This document shows positions 51,181 to 59,779 of a stretch of DNA of 64,000 nt, in pieces. The first letter of the stretch is position 1; each line of letters begins with the position of its first letter. Position numbers and translations under genes: made by a program. The DNA is from Geodermatophilus nigrescens (GTDB lineage Bacteria > Actinomycetota > Actinomycetes > Mycobacteriales > Geodermatophilaceae): NCBI RefSeq assembly GCF_900129495.1, contig NZ_FQVX01000003.1:310001-374000 (forward strand). The letters run 5' to 3'. The notes below the pieces were generated by a model. That model made no database searches. It saw nothing but the letters and a program-made list of their open reading frames with translations, and was not told the DNA's origin.

Positions 51181-52761
51181 TCATGAGTCACCCGCGGACG
51201 GTACGTCCGCGCCCGCCGGCGCCTGTCCGGGGACCCCGCCGGCGTCGGGCCCGGAGCGCGGCAGCCGGACGGTGAACACCGCGCCCCGCCCGGGGGCGGT
51301 GTCCAGCGAGACGTCGCCGCCGTGCGCGGCCACCAGCGAGGAGACGATCGCCAGGCCCAGCCCCGTGCCGCCGGCCACCCGGCTGCGGGAGGCGTCGGCC
51401 CGGTAGAAGCGCTCGAACACCCGCGCGGCGTCCTCCGGGGCCATGCCCGGGCCCTCGTCGGCCACCCGCAGCACCACCCGGTCGCCGCCGTCGCTGGTGT
51501 CCTCGCCGAGGGAGACGGTGACCCGCGCCGTCGGCGGGGTGTGCACCACCGCGTTGGTGACCAGGTTGCCCACCACCTGGCGCAGCCGCGCCTCGTCGCC
51601 GAGCACCACGGGCACCTCGGTGAGGGAGTCCTCGAGGTGCAGCGAGACCGGCCGGTCGGGCTGGAGCACCCGCGCGTCGTGGACGGCGTCGCCCGCGAGC
51701 TCGGCCAGGTCGACCGGGGTGAGCGACAGCGGGCGCTGCTGGTCGAGACGGGCGAGCTGCAGCAGGTCCTCGACCAGCACGCCCATCCGCGAGCCCTCGC
51801 TCTCGATGCGGGCCATCAGCCGCCCGGTCTCCTCGGCGCTGCCGACGGCGCCCTGCCGGTAGAGCTCGGCGAAGCCGCGGATCGACGTCAGCGGGGTGCG
51901 CAGCTCGTGGCTCGCGTCGGCGACGAACCGGCGCATCCGCTCCTCCGACGCCCGCGCCTGCTCCTCGGAGCGCTGCTGGGCGCGGAAGGCGCTCTCGATG
52001 CGGGCGAGCATGCCGTTGAGCGCCTGCGACAGCCGGCCGACCTCGGTGCGGCCGTCGCCCTCGGGCACCCGCTGGGACAGGTCGCCGGCCGCGATCGCCT
52101 GCGCGGTGCGCTCGACGGCCGCCAGCGGCCGCAGGCTGCTGCGCACCAGGGCGTACCCGGCCACCCCGAGCGCGGCGAGCACGACCAGCCCGACGACCAC
52201 CTCGATCACCACGAGCCGGGCGATCACCCGGTCGTCGCGGTCCAGGTCGCCGCCGGCGACGAGCACCAGGCCGCCGGGCAGCTCCACGGCGGTCACCCGC
52301 CAGTAGGTGTCCCGGTCCGCGGAAGCGACGGTGTGGGCGCCGTGGCCGCCGGGGCCGGGGCGGCCGCGCCCGGCCTCCGAGGTCAGCTCCTCGACCGTGT
52401 CGTCGTCGAGGGCGGGCAGGTCGTCGTCGGACAGCGGACCGGAGAGCACCACCGGCCGCTCGTCGCCGGGGACGAGGCAGGCCTGGTAGTCGCCGGGGGT
52501 GACGTAGCGCTGCCGCCCGCCGAACAGGCAGGCGGTGACGTAGTTCTCCTGCTCCACCGACTGGCGCAGCGTGCTCTCCAGCTGCTGGTCGAGCTGGTCG
52601 ACGAGGTAGCGCTTGAGCAGCGACGTCGCCGCCACGCCGGTGGCGACCAGCGCGACGGTGACCAGCACGAGCAGCAGCGCCACCAGCGTGATCCGCAGCG
52701 GGACCCGCGGCAGGGGGGAGCCGCCGCGGGCCGCGGGCGGGGCCCCGGCGGAGGTGCTCAC
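51181..52761 (-). CDS. Two-component sensor histidine kinase (TcrY/MprB-like)
   Basis: 526 residues from GTG 52761, overlapping the response regulator stop as GTGA. N-terminal Pro-rich tail; helix 1 LRITLVALLLVLVTVALVATGVAA; extracytoplasmic domain with two Cys (YVTACLFGG, YQACLVPG) that may form a disulfide; helix 2 LVVIEVVVGLVVLAALGVAGYAL; HAMP; H-box FVADASHELRTPLTSIRGF (His near 286); N-box VVGNLVTNAVVH; G1 VADEGPGM; F-box VFERFYR; G2 GGTGLGLAIVSSLV. It should phosphorylate the regulator encoded immediately before it. Stimulus unknown. Confidence 0.92.
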   Translation of the reverse strand: MSTSAGAPPAARGGSPLPRVPLRITLVALLLVLVTVALVATGVAATSLLKRYLVDQLDQQLESTLRQSVEQENYVTACLFGGRQRYVTPGDYQACLVPGDERPVVLSGPLSDDDLPALDDDTVEELTSEAGRGRPGPGGHGAHTVASADRDTYWRVTAVELPGGLVLVAGGDLDRDDRVIARLVVIEVVVGLVVLAALGVAGYALVRSSLRPLAAVERTAQAIAAGDLSQRVPEGDGRTEVGRLSQALNGMLARIESAFRAQQRSEEQARASEERMRRFVADASHELRTPLTSIRGFAELYRQGAVGSAEETGRLMARIESEGSRMGVLVEDLLQLARLDQQRPLSLTPVDLAELAGDAVHDARVLQPDRPVSLHLEDSLTEVPVVLGDEARLRQVVGNLVTNAVVHTPPTARVTVSLGEDTSDGGDRVVLRVADEGPGMAPEDAARVFERFYRADASRSRVAGGTGLGLAIVSSLVAAHGGDVSLDTAPGRGAVFTVRLPRSGPDAGGVPGQAPAGADVPSAGDS

Positions 52762-53522
52762 GAACCGCGCGGCAGGCGCAGCGTGTAGCCGACGCCGCGG
52801 ATGGTGTGCAGCAGGCGGGGCTCGGTGGTGTCGACCTTGCGCCGCAGGTAGGAGATGTAGGACTCGACGACGTTCGCCTCGCCGTTGAAGTCGTAGTTCC
52901 ACACGTGGTCGAGGATCTGCGCCTTCGACAGCACGCGCCCGGCGTTGGCCATCAGGTAGCGCAGCAGCTTGAACTCCGTCGGCGAGAGACTGACGACCTC
53001 GCCGGCCTTCACGACCTCGTGCGACTCCTCGTCGAGCTCGATGTCGGCGAACGACAGCCGGGGGCTCTCGGCGGCGCGCTGCTGGCCGGTGCTGCGGCGC
53101 AGGACGGCCCGGATGCGGGCGAGCACCTCGTCGAGGCTGAAGGGCTTGGTGACGTAGTCGTCGCCGCCGAGGGTCAGCCCGGAGACCTTGTCCTCCGCGG
53201 CGTCGCGCGCGGTGAGGAACAGCACCGGCGTGTGCCGGCCGCTCTCGCGCAGCCGCCGGACGACGCCGAAGCCGTCGAGCCCCGGCATCATCACGTCGAG
53301 CACCAGCAGGTCGGGCCGGAAGGACGCGGCCAGCGCGAGCGCCTGCTGCCCGTCGGCCGCCGTCGCCACCTCGAAGCCGGCGTAGCGCAGGCTCGCCGAG
53401 AGCAGCTCGCGGATGTTCGGCTCGTCGTCGACCACCAGGAGGCGGGCCTCCGGTCCGGTGGCGCGAGCGCTGCGGGTCCCCGTCACGACATCTCCCGTCG
53501 GACGCCTGGCTACCGTCGTCAT
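52758..53522 (-). CDS. OmpR-family response regulator (TcrX/TrcR-like)
   Basis: 254 residues from ATG 53522. Receiver: acidic pair D32-D33, phosphorylation Asp76 in LLVLDVMMPGLDGFG, Thr in VLFLTARDA, Lys in DDYVTKPF. Winged-helix output: LSPTEFKLLRYLMANAGRVLSKAQILDHVWNYDFNGEANVVESYISYLRRKVD, closing TIRGVGYTLRLP. Cognate kinase overlaps its stop by 4 nt. The next genes on the strand are cysQ-cysD-cysN, 81 nt beyond the kinase, so read-through is possible but not required. Confidence 0.94.
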   Translation of the reverse strand: MTTVARRPTGDVVTGTRSARATGPEARLLVVDDEPNIRELLSASLRYAGFEVATAADGQQALALAASFRPDLLVLDVMMPGLDGFGVVRRLRESGRHTPVLFLTARDAAEDKVSGLTLGGDDYVTKPFSLDEVLARIRAVLRRSTGQQRAAESPRLSFADIELDEESHEVVKAGEVVSLSPTEFKLLRYLMANAGRVLSKAQILDHVWNYDFNGEANVVESYISYLRRKVDTTEPRLLHTIRGVGYTLRLPRGS

Positions 53523-53623
53523 GACACCCACGGTGCGGGGCGCGGCTGCGGGTGCACTGGACGGTACCTGTGAGCTGCCTGGACGTCGGTGGTCAGGACG
53601 TCCCGCGGTCCGGACGCCGCCGC

Positions 53624-54400
53624 TCAGCCGGCGGGGGACATCGCCCGGCCGCGCCGCCAGTAGCCGATCGCGTGGTGCTGGGCGCGGGACAGGCCCCAGC
53701 GGCCGCGCAGGTCGGCCCGCACCACCCGGACGGCGGCGGACTCGGCGGCCACCCAGGCGAACAGGTCGTCCCCGGCCGGGCGGTCGAGGGCGGCGACGGC
53801 GTCGGCGAGCAGCGTGCCCTCCCCGGGCGGGGTGCCGCCGCGGTGCAGCCAGCGCACCTCGACGCCGGCCGGGGCGGCCAGGGACTGCTCCTCCTCGGGG
53901 CCCGCCACCTCCAGCAGCGCGGTGCCGGTGGTGTCCGGCGCGGCCGCGGCGAGGATCCGGCTGATCGCCGGCAGCGCCGTCTCGTCGCCGGCCAGCAGGA
54001 GCGTGCCCGCGGGCCGGTCGCCCAGGGCCCCGCTGCCGGCCACCCCGAGCAGGGCGCCCGGGGCCGCGGCGGCCGCCCACGACGCCGCCGGGCCGTCGCC
54101 GTGCAGCACGAAGTCGATCTCCACCTCGCCGCGCCGCACGTCCTGCCGGCGGGCCGTGTAGCTGCGCAGGCTCACCCCGTGCGCGCCCACCGGCCAGACC
54201 ACGCGCCCGTCGCGGGCGACCGACGGCCAGCGCGGGTCCGGGTCGCCGACCCGGGGCACGAGCAGGTTGACCGTCGGGCCGGCCGCGGCGACGGCGTCCG
54301 CCGTGCCGGACAGGACCACCCGCCGCACCGACGGCGTCACGTCCGCGACGGAGGTGACGGTGAGGACGTCGACGCTGCGGGGATCGCCGGGCTCGGACAC
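53624..54400 (-). CDS. Siderophore-interacting protein (ViuB family)
   Basis: 258 residues, leaderless GTG 54400 with TACGCT 6 nt upstream. FAD part: VRRVVLSGTADAV and GVSLRSYTARRQDVRRGEVEIDFVLHG (RSYTxR flavin motif); NAD(P)-like part: GTLLLAGDETALPAISRIL; end RAQHHAIGYWRRGRAM. These are typical of SIP/ViuB ferric-siderophore reductases, which release iron from imported siderophores in the cytoplasm. Functionally it pairs with the binding lipoprotein at 9460. No iron box was seen in its promoter. Confidence 0.9.
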   Translation of the reverse strand: MSEPGDPRSVDVLTVTSVADVTPSVRRVVLSGTADAVAAAGPTVNLLVPRVGDPDPRWPSVARDGRVVWPVGAHGVSLRSYTARRQDVRRGEVEIDFVLHGDGPAASWAAAAAPGALLGVAGSGALGDRPAGTLLLAGDETALPAISRILAAAAPDTTGTALLEVAGPEEEQSLAAPAGVEVRWLHRGGTPPGEGTLLADAVAALDRPAGDDLFAWVAAESAAVRVVRADLRGRWGLSRAQHHAIGYWRRGRAMSPAG

Positions 54401-54720
54401 GCAGCGAGCGTAGGGACCGGGGGCCGATACGGGCCGACCCGGCCGACCCCGGGGGAATGAGGTCGACCGGGCCGGCGATCGAGGACGAAGGACCTCACGC
54501 TCCGTCACTGCCCCTCGACTCGGAGCAGCGGGTTCGTGTCGGTGACCCCCGTCGACGTGAACGCTACGTGACCGCCGCGTCCGTGGCACTGCCCGATCGG
54601 GTGGACCTCCCCGCCGCCGGGGTGATCTGGGTCGCTCGCCGGCCGGCCCGGGCGGCATGTGTGCCCCCCGGACGGGCCGGGCACCGGGGGAGGACCACAC
54701 GGACGACCGAGGACGGGGTC
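54401..54720. other. Divergent spacer, nothing further identified
   Basis: 320 nt between the siderophore-interacting protein gene and the TUDOR-domain gene. It contains the TACGCT box of the former. An open frame in phase with the TUDOR gene runs through it but has no family-like sequence. Confidence 0.4.
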
Positions 54721-54930
54721 ATGGCCGACGAGTTCACGAAGGGTGACCACGTCACCTGGAACAGCCACGGCAGCAAGGCCGAGGGCGAGGTCACCAAGAA
54801 GATCACGAAGGACACCGAGGCCGGCGGCCGGAAGGTCAAGGCCAGCGCCGACGAGCCGCAGTACGAGGTCAAGAGCGACAAGAGCGGGAAGACGGCGGTG
54901 CACAAGCCGTCCGCGCTCGACGAGAAGTAG
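54721..54930 (+). CDS. Hypervirulence-associated TUDOR-domain protein (DUF2945)
   Basis: 69 residues. FTKGDHVTWNSHGSKAEGEVTKKITKDTEAGGRKVKASADEPQYEVKSDKSGKTAVHKPSAL is the full DUF2945 signature: a small SH3/Tudor-like barrel with conserved GD.V.WN.hg....G.v and Y.V+S.KsG....H+...L. Probably a small binding module, target unknown. Followed 8 nt later by the DUF2795 gene, likely the same operon. Confidence 0.88.
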   Translation: MADEFTKGDHVTWNSHGSKAEGEVTKKITKDTEAGGRKVKASADEPQYEVKSDKSGKTAVHKPSALDEK

Positions 54931-54938
54931 GAGATGCC

Positions 54939-55370
54939 GTGAGCGAGATGGACGACCGATTCGCCGGGGTGTCGTCGCGCAGCGACAAGCACAACCCGCG
55001 TCTCGACGAGGAGATCGAGCACGAGATCCAGGGGATGCTCAAGTCCGGGCGCGCCACCCGGTCCGAGGAGTTCCGCGAGGTGGAGCCCGTGGCCGAGGGC
55101 GAGCCGGACCCCGCCGGCAGCCCGAACAGCACGCTGATCGGCGGCGTCCCGGTCGGCATGACCGAGGACGCCGTGGTCGCGCGGGCCGAGCTCGCGCGCT
55201 GGCTCGTCCGGGCCGACTTCCCGGCCGACGGCCCTGCCCTGGTCGAGGCCGCGCAGGACCACCGCGCCCCGGACGCCGTCGTCGCCGAGCTGGAGCGGCT
55301 GCCCGAGGGCGAGACCTACGAGCGCATCGGCGACGTCGCCCGGGCGCTGGGGTACCCGACCGAGACCTGA
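54939..55370 (+). CDS. DUF2795 domain protein
   Basis: 143 residues from GTG 54939 with AGGAGA upstream. Residues 77-140 (RAELARWLVRADFPADGPALVEAAQDHRAPDAVVAELERLPEGETYERIGDVARAL) match DUF2795, a small helical domain frequent in actinobacteria with unknown function. N-terminal part is acidic and likely flexible, with DKHNPRLDEEIEHEIQGML. Cotranscribed with the TUDOR gene. Converges with the coiled-coil gene; a short CGGCCC/GGGCCG stem lies between. Confidence 0.85.
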   Translation: MSEMDDRFAGVSSRSDKHNPRLDEEIEHEIQGMLKSGRATRSEEFREVEPVAEGEPDPAGSPNSTLIGGVPVGMTEDAVVARAELARWLVRADFPADGPALVEAAQDHRAPDAVVAELERLPEGETYERIGDVARALGYPTET

Positions 55371-55404
55371 CCGGTCCGCGGCCCTCGGGGCCGGCCGAGG
55401 AGGC

Positions 55405-56505
55405 TCAGGAGCCGGTGCGCTCCTGGGCCTCCTGGCCGTCCGGGGAGCCGTTGTCGGCCTCGTCGGCGATCTCCTCGCGGCCCCGGCGGCGGAAGAGCTT
55501 CGAGCCGGGGAAGCCCTTCACCACCTCGCGGATGTCCTGCATGGTGTCGAGCAGGTCGTGCACGTCGGTGCCGACGTCGCCGAGCCCCTCGAGCACCGGG
55601 ATCACGCCCTCGTCGAGGTGCGTGACCAGCGAGGGCAGCCGGTCGACGAGCTGCACCAGCGCCTCGACCTCGTGCGGGTCCAGCGTCTCGGCCAGCCGGC
55701 GGACCGACGGCGTCAGCCGGGCCAGCGGCTCCTCGTAGCCGGCGAGCAGCGGGTCGATCCGGCCGACCAGCCCCTCGGTGCGCTCCACGGCGCCCTGCGC
55801 GCCGTCGATCGTCCGGCCGACCGCACCGATCGCGTCGTCGGCCCGCTGCTGGGTCTGCTCGACGGCGGAGATCGCCGCGTCGGCCTTCTGCTGGGTCGCC
55901 TCGACGTTGCCGATCGCAGCATCCGCCTTCTGCTGCGTCTGCTCGACCGCGGAGATGGCGGCGTCGGCCTTCTGCTGGGTCCGCTCGACGTTGCCGATGG
56001 CGGCGTCGGCCTTCTGCTGGGTCCGCTCGACGTTCCCGATGGCCTCGTCGGCGCGCTGCTGCGTCGCTTGGACGTCCCCGATCGCGGCGTCGGCGCGCTG
56101 CTGCGTCTGCTCGACGTTCCCGATGGCGGCATCGGCGCGCTGCTGGGTCGCCTCGACGTTGCCGATGGCGGCGTCTGCCCGCTGCTGCGTCTCCTCGACG
56201 CTCGCGATCGCCTCGTCCGCCCGCTGCCGCGTCCGGGCGACGTCGGCGATGGCGGCGTCCGCGCGCTCGCGGGTGCTGCCCACCGCCTCGATCGCACGGT
56301 CGGCGGCGGCGATCGTCCCGCCGGCGTGCTCCACCAGGCCCTCCGCCCGGCCGACCACCCGGTCCACCCGGTCGAGCAGGTCGTCGAGCCGGTCCACCGC
56401 CGCCGCCACCCGCGGCACGAGAGCGAGGGCCTCGGCGACGCCGTCGCGCAGGCTCTCGACGGCGGAGAAGACGTCGGACGGGCCGGGGATCGAGGGGAGC
56501 CGCAC
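55405..56505 (-). CDS. Long coiled-coil protein of 14-residue repeats
   Basis: 366 residues. Eleven consecutive 14-residue units, T-Q-Q-(R/K)-A-D-A-A-I-G-N-V-E-x, cover residues 78-231, with diverged units before (64-77) and after. Hydrophobic Ala/Ile/Val at positions 5, 9 and 12 make each unit two heptad-like turns, so a long amphipathic helix or coiled coil is expected. N-terminal (12-60) and C-terminal (240-345) parts are also helical: TVRRLAETLDPHEVEALVQLVDRLP-like and VHDLLDTMQDIREVVKGFPGSKLFRRRG. No membrane helix, no signal. It may bind a surface, filament or membrane. No known family name. Divergent from the LCP-like gene. Confidence 0.75.
   Translation of the reverse strand: MRLPSIPGPSDVFSAVESLRDGVAEALALVPRVAAAVDRLDDLLDRVDRVVGRAEGLVEHAGGTIAAADRAIEAVGSTRERADAAIADVARTRQRADEAIASVEETQQRADAAIGNVEATQQRADAAIGNVEQTQQRADAAIGDVQATQQRADEAIGNVERTQQKADAAIGNVERTQQKADAAISAVEQTQQKADAAIGNVEATQQKADAAISAVEQTQQRADDAIGAVGRTIDGAQGAVERTEGLVGRIDPLLAGYEEPLARLTPSVRRLAETLDPHEVEALVQLVDRLPSLVTHLDEGVIPVLEGLGDVGTDVHDLLDTMQDIREVVKGFPGSKLFRRRGREEIADEADNGSPDGQEAQERTGS
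55813..56316 (-). repeat. 42-nt tandem repeats coding 14-aa units
   Basis: About 12 units of 42 nt in the gene 55405-56505; units 3-10 are nearly identical at protein level (TQQRADAAIGNVEA variants), while codons differ more, which suggests selection on the protein. Confidence 0.85.
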
Positions 56506-56704
56506 GCGCCGACGCTACGTCCGGGGGCGGCGCGACGCCCGGTCGGCGAGTGGTCCGCCCCCCGCACGGGTAGCCCCGGACGCATCCCGGAGCCCGCCGG
56601 TCCCGCGCGTCGGCCCGCGATCCGGCCCGCGGGCCGTATCGTCGAGTGCTGCCGCGTGTGCGGGGAGCAACCGCGGACGACGGACACGGAACGACGACGA
56701 TGGG

Positions 56705-58864
56705 ATGTCGACACCGGTGGGCGACGAGCGGGGGCGGGACGACCGGGCCGACGGCCGCGGGTCCGACGCGCCGGGCCCGATCACCGTGGAGCAGTTGATC
56801 GCCCGGTCCGGCAACGCCACCGGCCGCCGCGCCGCGCGCCGGACCGGTGAGGTCCCCATCCCGCTCGAGCCGGGTGAGTCGCTGCCGTCGCACCGCGGGC
56901 CCCGCCCGCCCGTGCCGCCGGCGGCCGCACCGCCCGCCGCACCGCCCGCCTCGCAGCCGCTCGCCCAGCCCGCCGACGAGACGCCACGCCGTGGCCTGCC
57001 CCCGGTGCCCGGCGGCGTGCAGCGCTCGCAGCCCGTGCCGCCGCTCTCGGGGCAGGGGCCCGGGCCGGTGCACCGCTCCGGCCCGGTCCCGCCGCTGCCG
57101 GGCGCCCAGCCGTCCGCGCCCGTGCCGCCGTTGCCGGGCGCCGTCCACCGCTCGCAGCCGGTGCCGCCGCTGCCCGGCGCCGTGCACCGCTCCACGCCCG
57201 TCCCGCCGCTGCCGGGGACGCCGGGCGCCCGCCCCTCCACCCCGCTGTTCCCGCCGCTCGGGCCGCCCACCGGCTCCACCCGCCGGCCGGCACCGCTGCC
57301 GCCCATCCCGGGCATCGACGCGCCGGCCATGTCCGGCGCCGGCAGCACGCGGCGCCCGTCGCCGCCCCGGCCGCCGCGCAGCCCCGCCCGCCGCCGGATC
57401 CGCCGGGCGCTGATCGGCGCCGGGGCGCTGGTCGGCGTCGTCGCCGCGTACCACCTGGGCCTGTACTCCTACGTCGACCAGAGCATCACCCGCGTCTCGG
57501 CGCTGGCCCCCGAGGGCCCGGAGGTCATCGCGGCGCAGCTGCAGGAGGGCGCGACCACCTACCTCGTCGTCGGCACCGGCCTGCCCGGCACCGAGGGCGC
57601 CGCGTCGGTCACGACCATGCTGGTGCACGTGTCGTCCGACGGGGAGCGGGCGGCGCTGGTCAGCGTCCCGCCGACCGCGCTGGTCGACACCCCGGGCTGC
57701 CGCACCGACGACGGTGAGTTCCGCGAGCCGGTCTCGGAGGCCTTCGCCACCTCGCTGCTCGACGGCGGGCCCGCGTGCACGGTGCGCGCCGTCCAGCAGC
57801 TGTCGGGCCTGCGGGTCGACCACTACCTCGGCCTCGACCTCGGCCGTCTGCCCGCCCTCGTCGACGCCGTCGGCGGGGTGAGCGTCTGCCTGCCCACCGC
57901 CGACGCCGACGCCTCCTCCGCCGCACCCCTCCCGGCCGGCACCACGGAGCTCGACGGCGAGCGCGCGAGCAGCTACCTCACGCCGGGGGAGGCCGGGTCC
58001 GACGTCACCGGCGCCGCCGCGGCCCAGCGGACCCAGCTGCTGCTCTCGGCGACCCTGCGCACCGCGGTGAGCGCCGGCACCCTGCTCGACACCCCCGAGC
58101 TCACCACCTTCCTCACCCGCGCCGCCGGCGCGCTGACCCTCGACGAGCAGACGACGCTCGGCGACCTGCGCACGCTCGCCTCGGCGCTCGGCGACCTCGA
58201 GGGCGGCGCCGTCCAGCGCGCCGCCCTGCCCGTGTCCCAGGTCGGCTACGTGCCGGCCGGCACCGACCAGGCGTACGTGCTGCTCGACGGCACCGGCGTC
58301 CGCTCCCTGTTCGACGGCGTCATCGAGGACACCCGCGTGCCCGCCGGGCTCGCCGCCCCCGCGGTCGCCGCGGCCACCGCGGCGGCGCCCGATCCCGCCG
58401 CCGCGGCCGCCCCGGCGCCGGAGCCCTCCGCGGCCGCCCCGGCCCCGCAGGCGCTCACCGTGGCCCCGTCCGGCGTGACCGTCGACGTCCTCAACGGCAC
58501 CGCCACCAGCGGGCTGGCCTCCACGGTCGCCGACCTGCTGCGCGCCCAGGGCTTCACCGTCGGCCAGGTCGGCAACGAGACCGGCGTCGTCAACGAGACC
58601 GTGGTCCGGCACGGCCCCGGCGTGGCCGAGCAGGCGCGCACGGTGGCCGCCGCGGTGCCCGGCGCCGTGCTGCAGCCCAGCGACGCGATCGGCGACACGG
58701 TGCAGCTGGTCCTCGGCCCCGGCTACACCGGCGTCGTGCCGGTGCAGGTGGCCGCGCCCGTGCCCGTCGTCGCCGAGACCCCGGCGGACACCCCGGCCCC
58801 CGCGGACACCACCGCCCCGGCCCCGGACCCGGCGACCACCACCGGCCCGGTCAGCTGCGGCTGA
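56705..58864 (+). CDS. LCP-like protein with LytR C-terminal domain and Pro-rich N-terminus
   Basis: 719 residues from ATG 56705. Residues 1-230 are Pro-rich and cytoplasmic, with PVPPLPGAVHRS(Q/T)-type repeats (57032-57225). One membrane helix (about 237-255) follows RRRIRRALIG. The outer part resembles LytR-CpsA-Psr: VTTMLVHVSSDGERAALVSVPPTAL, LSGLRVDHYLGLDLGRLPALVDAVGGVSV, LDGERASSYLTPGE. Yet the family's catalytic Asp/Arg positions (SDT.., PRD, R.R) read VTT, PPT and TPGE, so phosphotransferase activity looks lost. A LytR_C domain (about 595-690: VTVDVLNGTATSGLASTVADLLRAQGF) and a Pro/Ala/Thr tail end it. Probably an envelope scaffold or regulator. Confidence 0.8.
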   Translation: MSTPVGDERGRDDRADGRGSDAPGPITVEQLIARSGNATGRRAARRTGEVPIPLEPGESLPSHRGPRPPVPPAAAPPAAPPASQPLAQPADETPRRGLPPVPGGVQRSQPVPPLSGQGPGPVHRSGPVPPLPGAQPSAPVPPLPGAVHRSQPVPPLPGAVHRSTPVPPLPGTPGARPSTPLFPPLGPPTGSTRRPAPLPPIPGIDAPAMSGAGSTRRPSPPRPPRSPARRRIRRALIGAGALVGVVAAYHLGLYSYVDQSITRVSALAPEGPEVIAAQLQEGATTYLVVGTGLPGTEGAASVTTMLVHVSSDGERAALVSVPPTALVDTPGCRTDDGEFREPVSEAFATSLLDGGPACTVRAVQQLSGLRVDHYLGLDLGRLPALVDAVGGVSVCLPTADADASSAAPLPAGTTELDGERASSYLTPGEAGSDVTGAAAAQRTQLLLSATLRTAVSAGTLLDTPELTTFLTRAAGALTLDEQTTLGDLRTLASALGDLEGGAVQRAALPVSQVGYVPAGTDQAYVLLDGTGVRSLFDGVIEDTRVPAGLAAPAVAAATAAAPDPAAAAAPAPEPSAAAPAPQALTVAPSGVTVDVLNGTATSGLASTVADLLRAQGFTVGQVGNETGVVNETVVRHGPGVAEQARTVAAAVPGAVLQPSDAIGDTVQLVLGPGYTGVVPVQVAAPVPVVAETPADTPAPADTTAPAPDPATTTGPVSCG

Positions 58865-58913
58865 CCCACCGGCGGCTGAGCCCTCCCGCGGACGACGAGG
58901 CTCCCCGCGCAGA

Positions 58914-58955
58914 CGACGGGGCCCCCGCGAGCTGCTGCTCGCGGGGGCCCCGTCG
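58914..58955. terminator. Strong bidirectional terminator
   Basis: CGACGGGGCCCCCGCGAG and its exact complement (18 bp) around CTGCTG, between the LCP-like gene and the end of the pst operon. Confidence 0.85.
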
Positions 58956-58973
58956 GTCCGAGGAGCGCTCAGC

Positions 58974-59753
58974 TCACCCGAAGCGGCCCGAGATGTAGTC
59001 CTCGGTGGCCTTCTGGTCGGGGTTGCTGAAGATCTTCTCGGTGGGGTTGAACTCGATGAGCCGGCCGGGCTGGCCCACCCCGTTGAGGTTGAAGAAGCCG
59101 GTCGACGTGCTCACCCGTGCCGCCTGCTGCATGTTGTGCGTGACGATCACGATGGTGAAGCGGTCCTTGAGCTCGGCCATGAGGTCCTCGATCGCCAGGG
59201 TGGAGATCGGGTCCAGCGCCGAGCAGGGCTCGTCCATGAGCAGCACGTCGGGCTCGACGGCGATCGCGCGGGCGATGCACAGCCGCTGCTGCTGGCCGCC
59301 CGAGAGGCCCGAGCCCGGGCGGTCGAGCCGGTCCTTGACCTCGTTCCAGAGGTTCGCGCCGCGCAGGGCCCGCTCCACCAGCTCGTCGGTCTCGGCCTTC
59401 TTCATCTTCTTGTTGTTGAGCCGGTTGCCGGCGATGACGTTGTCGTAGATCGACATCGTCGGGAACGGGTTGGGCCGCTGGAAGACCATGCCGATCTGCC
59501 GGCGGACGTCGACCGGGTCCGTGTCGGCGCCGTAGAGGTCGACGCCGTCCATGACGACCTTGCCCTCGACGCGCGCGCCCGGGATGACCTCGTGCATGCG
59601 GTTGAGCGACCGCAGGAACGTCGACTTGCCACAGCCCGAGGGGCCGATCAGCGCCGTGATGCTGCGGGGCTCGATCGAGACGTTGACGCCCTCCACGGCC
59701 AGGAAGTTGCCGTAGTAGATGTTGAGGTCGGAGACCTCGATGCGCTTGGCCAC
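58974..59753 (-). CDS. pstB: Phosphate ABC transporter ATPase
   Basis: 259 residues, typical PstB length. Walker [15 protein letters not shown]-loop [16 protein letters not shown], signature [14 protein letters not shown], Walker [17 protein letters not shown]-loop VTHNMQQA. It powers phosphate import through PstC-PstA. Last gene of pstSCAB, 26 nt after pstA, ended by a strong terminator. No phoU follows in the window. Confidence 0.97.
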   Translation of the reverse strand: MAKRIEVSDLNIYYGNFLAVEGVNVSIEPRSITALIGPSGCGKSTFLRSLNRMHEVIPGARVEGKVVMDGVDLYGADTDPVDVRRQIGMVFQRPNPFPTMSIYDNVIAGNRLNNKKMKKAETDELVERALRGANLWNEVKDRLDRPGSGLSGGQQQRLCIARAIAVEPDVLLMDEPCSALDPISTLAIEDLMAELKDRFTIVIVTHNMQQAARVSTSTGFFNLNGVGQPGRLIEFNPTEKIFSNPDQKATEDYISGRFG

Positions 59754-59779
59754 GGGGAGATCCTCCGGGTCGGGGCCGG

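Noticed and set aside
55813-56316. CRISPR array
   Set aside because: The regular 42-nt units are coding, without constant repeats and unique spacers. No cas genes and no other array were seen in the window.
55316-58612. 1098-codon minus-strand frame opposite the LCP-like gene
   Set aside because: Low-complexity Gly/Arg/Ala translation, no ribosome site, and it conflicts with the recognisable LCP and LytR_C domains.
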